NCBI GenBank assembly: GCA_032358165.1
Contig: JAALGY010000008.1
Location: forward strand, 930,001-994,000
Source of the DNA: Diplosphaera chodatii
Lineage: Eukaryota > Chlorophyta > Trebouxiophyceae > Prasiolales > Stichococcaceae
Length of the DNA stretch: 64,000 nt
Direction of reading: 5' to 3'
This document shows positions 45,046 to 54,703 of the stretch, in pieces. A program made the position numbers and the translations under genes. The notes beneath the pieces were generated by a model, which saw only the letters and a list, made by a program, of their open reading frames with translations, was not told the DNA's origin and did no database searches. Within the stretch, counting starts at the first letter, position 1, and the number at the start of each line of letters is the position of its first letter.

Positions 45046-46625
45046 TGACATTGATCACATATTGGTGGTGGGCCATTTTGGCCTAGCCACAGGCTCTGGC
45101 GGAAAAACCCAGAGCAACATGCACAACGAGTCGTGTATGAAACCGTTCACTCCCCGCTGACAGAATGGTTCCACTCAATCCAGGTTGGGTGCACACCCCT
45201 CCAACTCTGCACATTGATCATCAAACCCGCAGAAAGGCTGCCAGTTGCCCCGCATCCTGCTGCATAAAGTCCGCCACTGATGTGATGTTGCTGTCCTCAA
45301 ACAGCTCCGAATGCTGCACCCTCTGATCTACTAGGGCTGGACACCCCCAGACCATATGCGCCTCATCATCCACCACGCCGCAGCTACACCGCTGACACAG
45401 CCGCTCTGCCCGTGGCAGCCGCTGCCACCTCCCTGTCTCCACCCCCAGCATGTGACTGCCCATGCGAAACTGTGCTAACCGCCGACGACCGGTCTTGGAG
45501 GCGACTGCCTGCAAGTAGCCGGCCAACTGGTAGTTGTCACTGTTCACAGGGCCCCTGACTCCCAGCCACTCACGCACTTTGCGCAAGTCGGCTGCCATTC
45601 ACAGCATCGAAGGTGCGGCGCTGCAGGTGTGCAGTGACAACAGATGTGTCAATGCGCTGCGGCACGCCGTCAACGATGGGTGACATGAAGTGCAGGAACG
45701 AACACACCTGGGCAGCCCAGCATGCTGAGCTGCTGGTGCTGCGCCCCGGCCGGGTGGGCAGAGCACAGTTCTCCAGGAATGCCTGCTTGGTGAGGCGGGT
45801 GTCCGGCATTGCGACCAGCCGGTTCCAGAACCGGCAGATGGCCAGCGTTGCCGTGTGCGCCACTGGGAACCGCCCAAGCTCCCCCAACACCGCCACGTTG
45901 GGAGTGCCTGTACGCACGCCAAGAACAGACCGAAGGAACTTCCGATGGACAAGCTCACACGTATCCATGCCAGTACCACATAACGCCCCAGGTCCCCATG
46001 TTTCGACACCGTACAGCATAAACCTAATGTCAAAAAAATGCATAACAGGACGCACTAGTGCATCAAACAAATGCAGCTGCGATGCTGGGTCATGCAGGCT
46101 CAGGTCATGGCAACGATGCTGCAATGCAAGTGCGGCACGCTGGGCGGAAGCCGCTCTGCCGATGCTAGCGGCAGCAAAAGAACTACGAGTAGAGATATCA
46201 ACCCCCAAATAGCGGTGTAGCGGTGGCGTGGTGGATGATGAGGCACATATGGTCTGGGGGTGTCCAACTCTAGTAGATCAGAGGGTGCAGCATTCGGAGC
46301 TGTTTGAGGACAGCAACATCACATCAGTGGCGGACTTTATGCAGCAGGATGCCGGACAACTGGCAGCCTTTTTGCGGGGTTGCCACAATCAATGTGCAGA
46401 GTTGGAGGGGTGTGCATCCAACCGGGATTGAGTGGAACCATTCTGTCAGCGGGGAGTGAACGGTTTCGTACACGACTCGTTGTGCATGTTGCTCTGGGTT
46501 TTTCCGCCAGAGCCTGTGGCTAGGCCAAAATGGCCCACCACCAGTATGTAATCAATGTCAATGTCAATAGGTGAACGAGTCCAGCACTTCGATGGGAGCA
46601 TGCATGTAGGTGAGAACCGGTGGTT
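45046..46625 (-). mobile_element. LINE family L, 5'-truncated copy
   Basis: The 3' end carries a tail (TGACATTTGACATTGA near 45045), then the 3' UTR and the C-terminal part of the reverse transcriptase protein: zinc-knuckle region C-x2-C-x9-H-x4-C and DISTRSSFAAASIGRAASA. Relative to the long copy at 57-60 kb it has a 21-base insertion near 46025 (HFFDIRF added) and frame damage near 45597. It is interrupted by a plus-strand LINE at 46212-46567. The 5' end is truncated near 46620. Confidence 0.85.
46212..46567 (+). mobile_element. Nested, 5'-truncated family L LINE
   Basis: It holds only the last part of the ORF (GVVDDEAHMVWGCP to CASNRD), the 3' UTR and a tail of AATGTC units. It sits inside the minus-strand copy: the host reads ...CCCAAATAG before and ATAGGTGAACG after, giving a 4-base target-site duplication, ATAG. 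The uninterrupted host sequence is seen in the long copy at about 58300-58312. Confidence 0.85.
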
Positions 46626-46699
46626 CACCCTCACTTTCAGTCCCCTCCTGGACTCCCACCGCCGCTCACCTTCACCTACACCTTCACACTTCGTCAGCC

Positions 46700-47060
46700 A
46701 GCATTCGCCTTTTTGTTTGTTTGTTTGTTTGTTTGTTTGTTTGTTTGTTTGTTTGTTACAAAGGGCGTCCAGACCAGAACCAAGCTCAAGGAACAAGGCT
46801 CTGCGGCACAATGCGGCGTCCCACGTGGGAACGTGAGGGCGGCTGGCTAGGTCATCAAAATGCTCTGTTCGAAATATGTCAATGGAGGACACTGAAACCA
46901 CAAGGGAATGCAGGGCCCATGAGACCAGCGCAAGGCAATAGTCCCGATGAGGAAGGCTACCTAACGGTCGTACAAGTGCGGGGACCTGGCGGCGGCGGCA
47001 GCAAGGCCACGCACACGCGGCTAGGTCGCACCGCTGCGAGTGTCTAATCCTGAAGAGTCG
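46700..47060 (-). mobile_element. Family T retroelement fragment with (CAAA)n tail
   Basis: On the minus strand the sequence ends GGACGCCCTTTGTAAC followed by (AAAC/CAAA) repeats (46711-46759 on the plus strand as GTTT). The same 3' end recurs at 51269, 56352, 60604 and 62591. A 5' part near 47060 reads as a Pro/Arg frame. A constant 3' end with a simple-repeat tail suggests a non-LTR retroelement; no enzyme domain is seen in this fragment. Confidence 0.6.
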
Positions 47061-47089
47061 TAACGTGTGTCTGTCCACGTGCCACGGCA

Positions 47090-47360
47090 CCCGCGGGTAA
47101 ACCCAGCATTCGCCTTCATCTTCACCGTCACTTGCAGTCCCCTCCTGGACTCCCACCGCCGCTCACCCTCACCTATACCTTCACACCTTGCCAGCCAGCA
47201 CCAGCCTTCACCTTCGCCTTCACTTTCAGTCCCATCCTGGACTCCCACCTCCGCTACTCGTCCCAGCCCGGACTCCAACCACCGCGTACCTTCAAGACCA
47301 AGAACAAGACCATAACGAGACCAAGACCAAGACCTTAGTAGCATTTTTTTTGTTTTTTTC
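47090..47360. repeat. CCTTCA / ACCAAG low-complexity repeat
   Basis: Degenerate short repeats, CCTTCACC-type then GACCAAGACCAAGAAC-type. The inverted form recurs at 63240-63400. Confidence 0.65.
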
Positions 47361-47737
47361 GGTTTGTAGCATAGTAGCCTTTGACATTGATTACATACTG
47401 GTGGTGGGCCATTTTGGCCTAGCCACAGGCTCTGGCGGAAAAACCCAGAGCAACATGCACAACGAGTCGTGTACGAAACCGTTCACTCCCCGCTGACAGA
47501 ATGGTTCCACTCAATCCCGGTTGGATGCACACCCCTCCAACTCTGCACATTGATCATGACAACCCCGCAAAAAGGCTGCCAGTTGTCCGGCATCCTGCTG
47601 CATAAAGTCCGCCACTGATGTGATGTTGCTGTCCTCAAACAGCTCCGAATGCTGCACCCTCTGATCTACTAGGGCTGGACACCCCCAGACCATATGCGCC
47701 TCATCATCCACCACGCCGCAGCTACACCGCTGACACA

Positions 47738-47988
47738 GCAACATCACATCAGTGGCGGACTTTATGCAGCAGGATGCCGGGCAACTGGCAGCCTTTTTGC
47801 GGGGTTGTCATGATCAATGTGCAGAGTTGGAGGGGTGTGCATCCAACCGGGATTGATTGGAACCATTCTGTCAGCGGGGAGTGAACGGTTTCGTACACGA
47901 CTCGTTGTGCATGTTGCTCTGGGTTTTTCCGCCAGAGCCTGTGGCTAGGCCAAAATGGCCCACCACCAGTATGTAATCAATGTCAATG
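47738..47988 (+). mobile_element. Nested LINE family L 3' end
   Basis: A heavily 5'-truncated copy with 3' UTR and AATGTC tail inside the minus-strand LINE. Both sides carry TGACACAG, an 8-base target-site duplication; the empty site is visible at about 57510-57525. The unit B counterpart is about 52460-52710. Confidence 0.8.
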
Positions 47989-48198
47989 ACACAGCCGCTC
48001 TGCCCGCGGCAGCCGCTGCCACCTCCCTGTTTCCACCCCCAGCATGTGACTGCCCATGCGAAACTGTGCTAACCGCCGACGACCGGTCTTGGAGGCGACT
48101 GCCTGCAAGTAGCCGGCCAACTGGTAGTTGTCACTGTTCACAGGGCCCCTGACTCCCAGCCACTCACGCACTTTGCGCAAGTCGGCTGCCATTCACAG

Positions 48199-48241
48199 CA
48201 TCTTTTCCATCGCTATTTGCAACTTCCCTTACCGCTTTCCA
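48199..48241 (+). mobile_element. S element (SINE-like), 3' fragment
   Basis: A 43-base piece ending in the constant S 3' end (CTTACCGCTTTCCATT). It interrupts the LINE at ...CACAGCATC and resumes ATCGAAGG; the empty site is at about 45600. Duplicate in unit B near 53215-53257. Confidence 0.7.
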
Positions 48242-48332
48242 TTCCATCGAAGGTGCGGCGCTGCAGGTGTGCAGTGACAACAGATGTGTCAATGCGCTGC
48301 GGCACGCCGTCAACGATGGGTGACATGAAGTG

Positions 48333-48556
48333 GAATGGAAAGCGGTAAGGGAAGTTGCAAATAGCGATGGAAAAGAGAACCTTTGACCGGAAGGCTGTTT
48401 GTGTATTGCGTTTTTCAACGACTTATATACACAAACAATGGAGGGCAGATTGCCGAGGCAACCACTTGCATAGGGTGGGGTGGGTTGGTCCCGCACGGAA
48501 CTAGACCCGAAACTTCCGCCACCGTCAGGGATCGAACCGAGTCCCTCACGATGTCC
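48333..48556 (-). mobile_element. S element (SINE-like), full length 224 bp
   Basis: On the minus strand it runs from GGACATCGTGAGGGACTC through a B-box-like GGTTCGATCCC, a TATATAAG with an 11-base inverted repeat (48396-48406 and 48427-48437), to the 3' end CCGCTTTCCATTC. It has no open reading frame of its own. Same length as copies at 48584, 50461, 53349, 53600, 55543, 59139 and 59410. Unit B duplicate at 53349-53572. Confidence 0.82.
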
Positions 48557-48807
48557 AATGAATGGAAAGCGGTAAGGGAAGTGGAATGGAAAGCGGTAAG
48601 GGAAGTTGCAAATAGCGATGGAAAAGAGAACCTTTGACCGGAAGGATGTTTGTGTATTGCGTTTTTCAACGACTTATATACACAAACAATGGAGGGCAGA
48701 TTGCCGAGGCAACCACTTGCATAGGGTGGGGTGGGTTGGTCCCGCACGGAACTAGACCCGAAACTTCCGCCACCGTCAGGGATCGAACCGAGTCCCTCAC
48801 GATGTCC
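48557..48807 (-). mobile_element. S elements: short 3' fragment plus full-length copy
   Basis: 48557-48583 is a short fragment containing only the S 3' end; 48584-48807 is a full 224-bp copy. With 48333-48556 it forms a head-to-tail S array. The whole array is flanked by AGTG on both sides (target-site duplication); the empty site is in the LINE copies at about 45690 and 57810. Duplicate in unit B at about 53573-53823. Confidence 0.8.
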
Positions 48808-49621
48808 AGTGCAGGAACGAACACACCTGGGCAGCCCAGCATGCTGAGCTGCTGGTGCTGCGCCCCGGCCGTGTGGCCAGAGCACAGTTCTCCAGGAATG
48901 CCTGCTTGGTGAGGCGGGTGTCCGGCATTGCGACCAGCCGGTTCCAGAACCGGCAGATGGCCAGCGTTGCCGTGTGCGCCACTGGGAACCGCCCAAGCTC
49001 CCCCAACACCGCCACGTTGGGAGTGCCTGTGCGCACGCCAAGAACAGACCGAAGGAACTTCCGATGGAGGTGACCACATGACGAGATGGCAGGGTCTCCA
49101 GGGGGGCTGGGCGTCGAGGAGGGAGTCAGCGTCGGCGTGCGTAGCGAGGCTGTGGTCGAGGCGCACTTGGTAAAGTGGACCACCGCCTTGGCGGCGCACA
49201 AAGCGGTGGTGAGAGTCAACCTCCCACTGCTCCGAGACATCGACAGATGGAGGAGGCCGTGTGCCTGGGGCATCAGGCGGGTGCGGGGGCGGCGGGCGGT
49301 ATTGCGGGGCCCAGACACCGGCCGCACGCAGGCACACTTCCCACGCTGGGGGTCGTGGTGGCTGTGGTGCACGGTGTGGGACAAGGGCCAAGGCAGAGGT
49401 GGAGGGCGCGACGTCTGGCTGTCGAGGTGGGGGTGGTGGCAGAGGTGGGGGTGGTGGGAGCACATGGCCCTGTGAGGAGCCCGCGCGGGGCGGACTGCGG
49501 GCGCGACGTCGGCTGCGGGTGACAGCGGCGGTGGTGACGGCGGTGTCGGCTGTGCTGGGGGAGGCCGTGGTGCTCGGCGGCGGAGGGTTGGCCATGACTG
49601 CCGCCTGGGACGCCAGTGCGT

Positions 49622-50417
49622 CTCGATTCTGGAACCGGCTGGTCGCAATGCCGGACACCCGCCTCACCAAGCAGGCATTCCTGGAGAACTGTGCTCTGGC
49701 CACACGGCCGGGGCGCAGCACCAGCAGCTCAGCATGCTGGGCTGCCCAGGTGTGTTCGTTCCTGCACTTCATGTCACCCATCGTTGACGGCGTGCCGCAG
49801 CGCATTGACACATCTGTTGTCACTGCACACCTGCAGCGCCGCACCTTCGATGCTGTGAATGGCAGCAACTTGCGCAAAGTGCGTGAGTGGCTGGGAGTCA
49901 GGGGCCCTGTGAACAGTGACAACTACCAGTTGGCCGGCTACTTGCAGGCAGTTGCCTCCAAGACCGGTCGTCGGCGGTTAGCACAGTTTCGCATGGGCAG
50001 TCACATGCTGGGGGTGGAGACAGGGAGGTGGCAGCGGCTGCCGCGGGCAGAGCGGCTGTGTCAGCGGTGTAGCTGCGGCGTGGTGGATGATGAGGCGCAT
50101 ATGGTCTGGGGGTGTCCAGCCTAGTAGATCAGAGGGTGCAGCATTCGGAGCTGTTTGAGGACAGCAACATCACATCAGTGGCGGACTTCATGCAGCAGGA
50201 TGCCGGGCAACTGGCAGCCTTTTTGCGGGGTTGTCATGATCAATGTGCAGAGTTGGAGGGGTGTGCATCCAACCGGGATTGAGTGGAACCATTCTGTCAG
50301 CGGGGAGTGAACGGTTTCGTACACGACTCGTTGTGCATGTTGCTCTGGGTTTTTCCGCCAGAGCCTGTGGCTAGGCCAAAATGGCCCACCACCAGTATGT
50401 AATCAATGTCAATGTCA
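49622..50417 (+). mobile_element. LINE family L, 5'-truncated, inside segment P
   Basis: It starts within the RT C-terminal region (RFWNRLVAMPDTRL), runs through HLQRRTFDAVNGS and the zinc knuckle, and ends with the AATGTC tail. The frame stops early (WGCPA) through a one-base deletion also seen in the long copy at 57453. The uninterrupted P sequence is at about 61268. The unit B counterpart is 54704-55499. Confidence 0.82.
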
Positions 50418-50460
50418 TGAATCAGCTGCAGGCTGTACATGGCGATGCGCTGACCAAGTG

Positions 50461-50684
50461 GAATGGAAAGCGGTAAGGGAAGTTGCAAATAGCGATGGAA
50501 AAGAGAACCTTTGACCGGAAGGCTGTTTGTGTATTGCGTTTTTCAACGACTTATATACACAAACAATGGAGGGCAGATTGCCGAGGCAACCACTTGCATA
50601 GGGTGGGGTGGGTTGGTCCCGCACGGAACTAGGCCCGAAACTTCCGCCACCGTCAGGGATCGAACCGAGTCCCTCACGATGTCC
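50461..50684 (-). mobile_element. S element (SINE-like), full length 224 bp
   Basis: A full copy within segment P. With the truncated copy following it, the insertion lies between ...ACCAAGTGG and TGGTGCGTCG; the empty site is at about 61300-61320 (ACCAAGTGGTGCGTCG). Unit B duplicate at 55543-55766. Confidence 0.82.
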
Positions 50685-50796
50685 AATGAATGGAAAGCGG
50701 TAAGGGAAGTTGCAAATAGCGATGGAAAAGAGAACCTTTGACCGGAAGGCTGTTTGTGTATTGCGTTTTTCAACGACTTATATACACAAACAATGG
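50685..50796 (-). mobile_element. S element, 5'-truncated
   Basis: It retains the 3' ~105 bases up to the inverted-repeat region. Head-to-tail with the full copy at 50461. Unit B duplicate near 55767-55878. Confidence 0.75.
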
Positions 50797-51268
50797 TGCG
50801 TCGAGGCCGAGGAGGTGTTCCTGGTGGTGGGCGGCGACGTGGGCGTGGGCGTCGAGGTGGTACGTGTGCCGGATGACGGCGAGTGTGATGGGGACGGGCT
50901 GCCGTGCGAAGACAGCTCTGAGTGCCCGCACATGTTGGACGAAGGCGGGTGGGCGGGGAAAGGCATGGGCGTCAGGGCGGGCTGCAAGTGGCATGTGGAC
51001 GGCGTCGAGGATGAGAGGCATGTACAGCCAGGAGTTGGTGGGGCGACGGGAGGCTGGCAGTGTGGCGTGGTCGTGGACGATGTTATCTGGCACAAGGGAG
51101 GGGAGGCGGCGGCGTTGTGATGCGGGGCGGGTGGCAGGGGGGCGGGCAGCAGGCCGTCGGTGGCCAGTGAGTTGTGTGAGCGGCGGAGTGGGGCGAGGTG
51201 CGAGGGTCGGTGAAGGGGCGTCTTGGCGAGGTGGCGGCGGCAGTGGGGTGGTCGCCAAGGGTGCTGCG

Positions 51269-51340
51269 GCCTGTTTGTTTGTTTGTTTGTTTGTTTGTTT
51301 GTTTGTTTGTTTGTTTGTTTGTTTGTTTGTTTGTTTGTTA
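51269..51340. repeat. (TTTG)n microsatellite, tail of a family T element
   Basis: About 17 units, followed by ACAAAGGGCGTCCAGACC (3' end of family T on the minus strand). The unit B counterpart (56354-56402) has about 12 units, so the tract has changed length since duplication. Confidence 0.9.
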
Positions 51341-51545
51341 CAAAGGGCGTCCAGACCAGAACCAAGCTCAATAGCAAGGCTCTGCGGCACAATGCGGCTT
51401 CTCACATGTCAACATGAGAGCGGCGAATGAATATCACGTCAAACATCAGGTATTCGAAACATGTAGATGGAGGACACGGAAACCACAAGGGAATGCAGGG
51501 CCCATGAGACCAGCGCAAGGCAATAGTCCCGATGAGGAAGTCTAA
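51341..51545 (-). mobile_element. Family T 3' region
   Basis: Minus-strand T sequence just inside its tail. An inverted T region lies at 51840-52085. Both also occur in unit B. Confidence 0.55.
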
Positions 51546-51574
51546 GCTGCATGGCTGCAAATGTGCTGCGAAGG

Positions 51575-51840
51575 CTAAGAACGCTGGGCGTCGGTGATGA
51601 TGGCATGCTCGGCGGCCTCAACGCGGGCGTAGCCTGGAGCGAACCAGCGGGGGATGGCTGTGGGCTGTGTGGTGGCCAGGGTGATGCGGCCTTGCTGCAG
51701 CAGCTCCGACTCCAGGAGGTGTGCCGTGCCAAGGGAGACCTCGTACTCCATGAGGTTGCGGTCTTCCTCGCCGTAGCCGTAGATGTCGGGGACGATGGTG
51801 AGGTCGGCGAGCTCGGCAAGGAAGTAGGGGCGGTCCATCA
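51575..51840 (-). pseudogene. Coding-like fragment of unknown origin between inverted T sequences
   Basis: The minus strand reads MMDRPYFLAELADLTIVPD, IYGYGEEDRNLMEYEVSLGT, LLESELLQQGRITLATTQP and AIPRWFAPGYARVEAAEHA. This is well-mixed protein-like sequence, unlike the low-complexity repeats around it. It has no start of its own; upstream it runs into T sequence (KATHTRRVRK). It may be a captured host exon or a piece of a T-family protein. An identical copy is in unit B at 56637-56902. No family was recognised. Confidence 0.45.
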
Positions 51841-52865
51841 TCTTGCGGACGCGCCGCGTGTGCGTGGCCTTGCTGCCGCCGCCGCCAGGTCCCCGCACTT
51901 GTACGACCATTAGGTAGCCTTCCTCATCGGGACTATTGCCTTTCGCTGGTCTCATGGGCCCTGCATTCCCTTGTGGTTTCAGTGTCCTCCATTGACATAT
52001 TTCGAACAGAGCGTTTGGATGACCTAGCCAGCCGCCCTCACGTTCCCACGTGAGACGCCGCATTGTGCCGCAGAGCCTTGTTCATTGAGCTTGACATTGA
52101 CATTGACATTGATTACATACTGGTGGTGGGCCATTTTGGCCTAGCCACAGGCTCTGGCGGAAAAACCCAGAGCAACATGCACAACGAGTCGTGTACGAAA
52201 CCGTTCACTCCCCGCTGACAGAATGGTTCCACTCAATCCCGGTTGGATGCACACCCCTCCAACTCTGCACATTGATTGTGACAACCCCGCAAAAAGGCTG
52301 CCAGTTGTCCGGCATCCTGCTGCATAAAGTCCGCCACTGATGTGATGTTGCTGTCCTCAAACAGCTCCGAATGCTGCACCCTCTGATCTACTAGGGCTGG
52401 ACACCCCCAGACCATATGCGCCTCGTCATCCACCACGCCGCAGCTACACCGCTGACACAGCAACATCACATCAGTGGCGGACTTTATGCAGCAGGATGCC
52501 GGGCAACTGGCAGCCTTTTTGCGGGGTTGTCATGATCAATGTGCAGAGTTGGAGGGGTGTGCATCCAACCGGGATTGATTGGAAACATTCTGTCAGCGGG
52601 GAGTGAACGGTTTCGTACACGACTCGTTGTGCATGTTGCTCTGGGTTTTTCCGCCAGAGCCTGTGGCTAGGCCAAAATGGCCCACCACCAGTATGTAATC
52701 AATGTCAATGACACAGCCGCTCTGCCCGCGGCAGCCGCTGCCACCTCCCTGTTTCCACCCCCAGCATGTGACTGCCCATGCGAAACTGTGCTAACCGCCG
52801 ACGACCGGTCTTGGAGGCGACTGCCTGCAAGTAGCCGGCCAACTGGTAGTTGTCACTGTTCACAG

Positions 52866-53158
52866 GATAGCGGTAAGGGAAGTGCAAATAGCGATGGAAA
52901 AGGACCTTTGACCGGAAGGCTGTTTGTGTATTGCGTTTTTCAACGACTTATATACACAAACCATGGAGGGCAGATTGCCGAAGCAACCACTTGCATAGGG
53001 TGGGGTGGGTTGGTCCCACACGGAACTAGACCCGAAACTTCCGCCACCGCCAGGGATCGAACCCGGTCCCTGAACGGTGTCCAATGAATGGATAGCGGTA
53101 AGGGAAGTGCAAATAGCGATGGAAAAGGACCTTTGACCGGTACCGCTATCCATTCACA
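52866..53158 (-). mobile_element. Diverged S element pair unique to unit B
   Basis: An older or different S subfamily (GGATAGCGGTAAGG, GAAGTGCAAATAG, AGGACC), a near-full copy followed by a shorter one, then an inverted S end (GGTACCGCTATCCATT). Flanked by TTCACAGG on both sides (8-base target-site duplication); unit A at about 48140 has the empty site. On the minus strand its B-box region can form a complete five-base-pair T-arm stem. Confidence 0.8.
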
Positions 53159-53348
53159 GGGCCCCTGACTCCCAGCCACTCACGCACTTTGCGCAAGTCG
53201 GCTGCCATTCACAGCATCTTTTCCATCGCTATTTGCAACTTCCCTTACCGCTTTCCATTCCATCGAAGGTGCGGCGCTGCAGGTGTGCAGTGACAACAGA
53301 TGTGTCAATGCGCTGCGGCACGCCGTCAACGATGGGTGACATGAAGTG

Positions 53349-53823
53349 GAATGGAAAGCGGTAAGGGAAGTTGCAAATAGCGATGGAAAAGAGAACCTTT
53401 GACCGGAAGGCTGTTTGTGTATTGCGTTTTTCAACGACTTATATACACAAACAATGGAGGGCAGATTGCCGAGGCAACCACTTGCATAGGGTGGGGTGGG
53501 TTGGTCCCGCACGGAACTAGACCCGAAACTTCCGCCACCGTCAGGGATCGAACCGAGTCCCTCACGATGTCCAATGAATGGAAAGCGGTAAGGGAAGTGG
53601 AATGGAAAGCGGTAAGGGAAGTTGCAAATAGCGATGGAAAAGAGAACCTTTGACCGGAAGGATGTTTGTGTATTGCGTTTTTCAACGACTTATATACACA
53701 AACAATGGAGGGCAGATTGCCGAGGCAACCACTTGCATAGGGTGGGGTGGGTTGGTCCCGCACGGAACTAGACCCGAAACTTCCGCCACCGTCAGGGATC
53801 GAACCGAGTCCCTCACGATGTCC
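53349..53823 (-). mobile_element. S element array in unit B
   Basis: Two full 224-bp copies (53349-53572 and 53600-53823) with a short fragment between them; duplicate of the 48333-48807 array. Confidence 0.8.
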
Positions 53824-54514
53824 AGCGCAGGAACGAACACACCTGGGCAGCCCAGCATGCTGAGCTGCTGGTGCTGCGCCCCGGCCGTGTGGCCAGAGCA
53901 CAGTTCTCCAGGAATGCCTGCTTGGTGAGGCGGGTGTCCGGCATTGCGACCAGCCGGTTCCAGAACCGGCAGATGGCCAGCGTTGCCGTGTGCGCCACTG
54001 GGAACCGCCCAAGCTCCCCCAACACCGCCACGTTGGGAGTGCCTGTGCGCACGCCAAGAACAGACCGAAGGAACTTCCGATGGAGGTGACCACATGACGA
54101 GATGGCAGGGTCTCCAGGGGGGCTGGGCGTCGAGGAGGGAGTCAGCGTCGGCGTGCGTAGCGAGGCTGTGGTCGAGGCGCACTTGGTAAAGTGGACCACC
54201 GCCTTGGCGGCGCACAAAGCGGTGGTGAGAGTCAACCTCCCACTGCTCCGAGACATCGACAGATGGAGGAGGCCGTGTGCCTGGGGCATCAGGCGGGTGC
54301 GGGGGCGGCGGGCGGTATTGCGGGGCCCAGACACCGGCCGCACGCAGGCACACTTCCCACGCTGGGGGTCGTGGTGGCTGTGGTGCACGGTGTGGGACAA
54401 GGGCCAAGGCAGAGGTGGAGGGCGCGACGTCTGGCTGTCGAGGTGGGGGTGGTGGCAGAGGTGGGGGTGGTGGGAGCACATGGCCCTGTGAGGAGCCCGC
54501 GCGGGGCGGACTGC

Positions 54515-54581
54515 GGAAAGCGGTAAGGGAAGTTGCAAATAGCGATGGAAAAGAGAACCTTTGACCGGAAGGCTGTTTGCG
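54515..54581 (-). mobile_element. S element fragment unique to unit B
   Basis: 66 bases of the S 3' end inserted in segment P. Flanks share TGCGG (5-base target-site duplication). The unit A site at about 49497 is empty, so insertion followed the duplication or marks a different allele. Confidence 0.82.
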
Positions 54582-54703
54582 GGCGCGACGTCGGCTGCGG
54601 GTGACAGCGGCGGTGGTGACGGCGGTGTCGGCTGTGCTGGGGGAGGCCGTGGTGCTCGGCGGCGGAGGGTTGGCCATGACTGCCGCCTGGGACGCCAGTG
54701 CGT

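Larger units (their letters stand above)
47383..49071 (-). mobile_element. LINE family L copy in unit A, with nested insertions
   Basis: The 3' part of the element, from tail to about the RT residue HRKFLRSVLGV. It is interrupted at 47738-47988 by a plus-strand LINE end and at 48199-48241, 48333-48556 and 48557-48807 by S elements. The equivalent in unit B is about 52105-54087. The minus-strand open frames across it are chimeras of LINE and S. Confidence 0.8.
49072..51268 (-). mobile_element. Segment P: proline-rich coding segment, interrupted
   Basis: On the minus strand P reads as a long frame with SLVPDNIVHDHATLPASR, LILDAVHMPLAARPDAHAF, QPVPITLAVIRHTYHLDAH and then a Pro-rich stretch ending SEQWEVDSHHRFVRRQGG. 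It could be ORF1 of a LINE or another element's protein; no known domain is seen. A plus-strand LINE (49622-50417) and S elements (50461-50796) interrupt it. Copies are in unit B (about 54088-56351) and, less interrupted, at 60650-61545. Confidence 0.5.
47383..52104. repeat. Tandem duplication unit A (about 4.7 kb)
   Basis: This unit begins at a family L 3' tail (GACATTGATTACATA) and contains, in order: minus LINE, nested plus LINE, S elements, segment P, plus LINE, S elements, rest of P, family T tail, an unexplained coding-like piece and inverted T. The same order and near-identical sequence follow at once in unit B, with offsets of 4722, 5016, 5082 and 5062 bases as insertions accumulate. 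Confidence 0.85.

Noticed and set aside
48396..48437. S inverted repeat with TG...CA ends considered as a solo LTR or TRIM
   Set aside because: The inverted repeat is internal, truncation is always at one end, and the target duplication is variable, so a SINE fits better.
48666..49922. Very long minus-strand frames at 48666-49922 and 53682-55004
   Set aside because: They cross several separate elements (S, LINE fragments in both orientations, P), so they are chance chimeric frames, not genes.
50770..51405. Long minus-strand frames with (NKQT)n or plus-strand (FVCL)n repeats, apparently low-complexity proteins
   Set aside because: They are translations of the (TTTG)n/(CAAA)n tail of family T running into flanking segment P.
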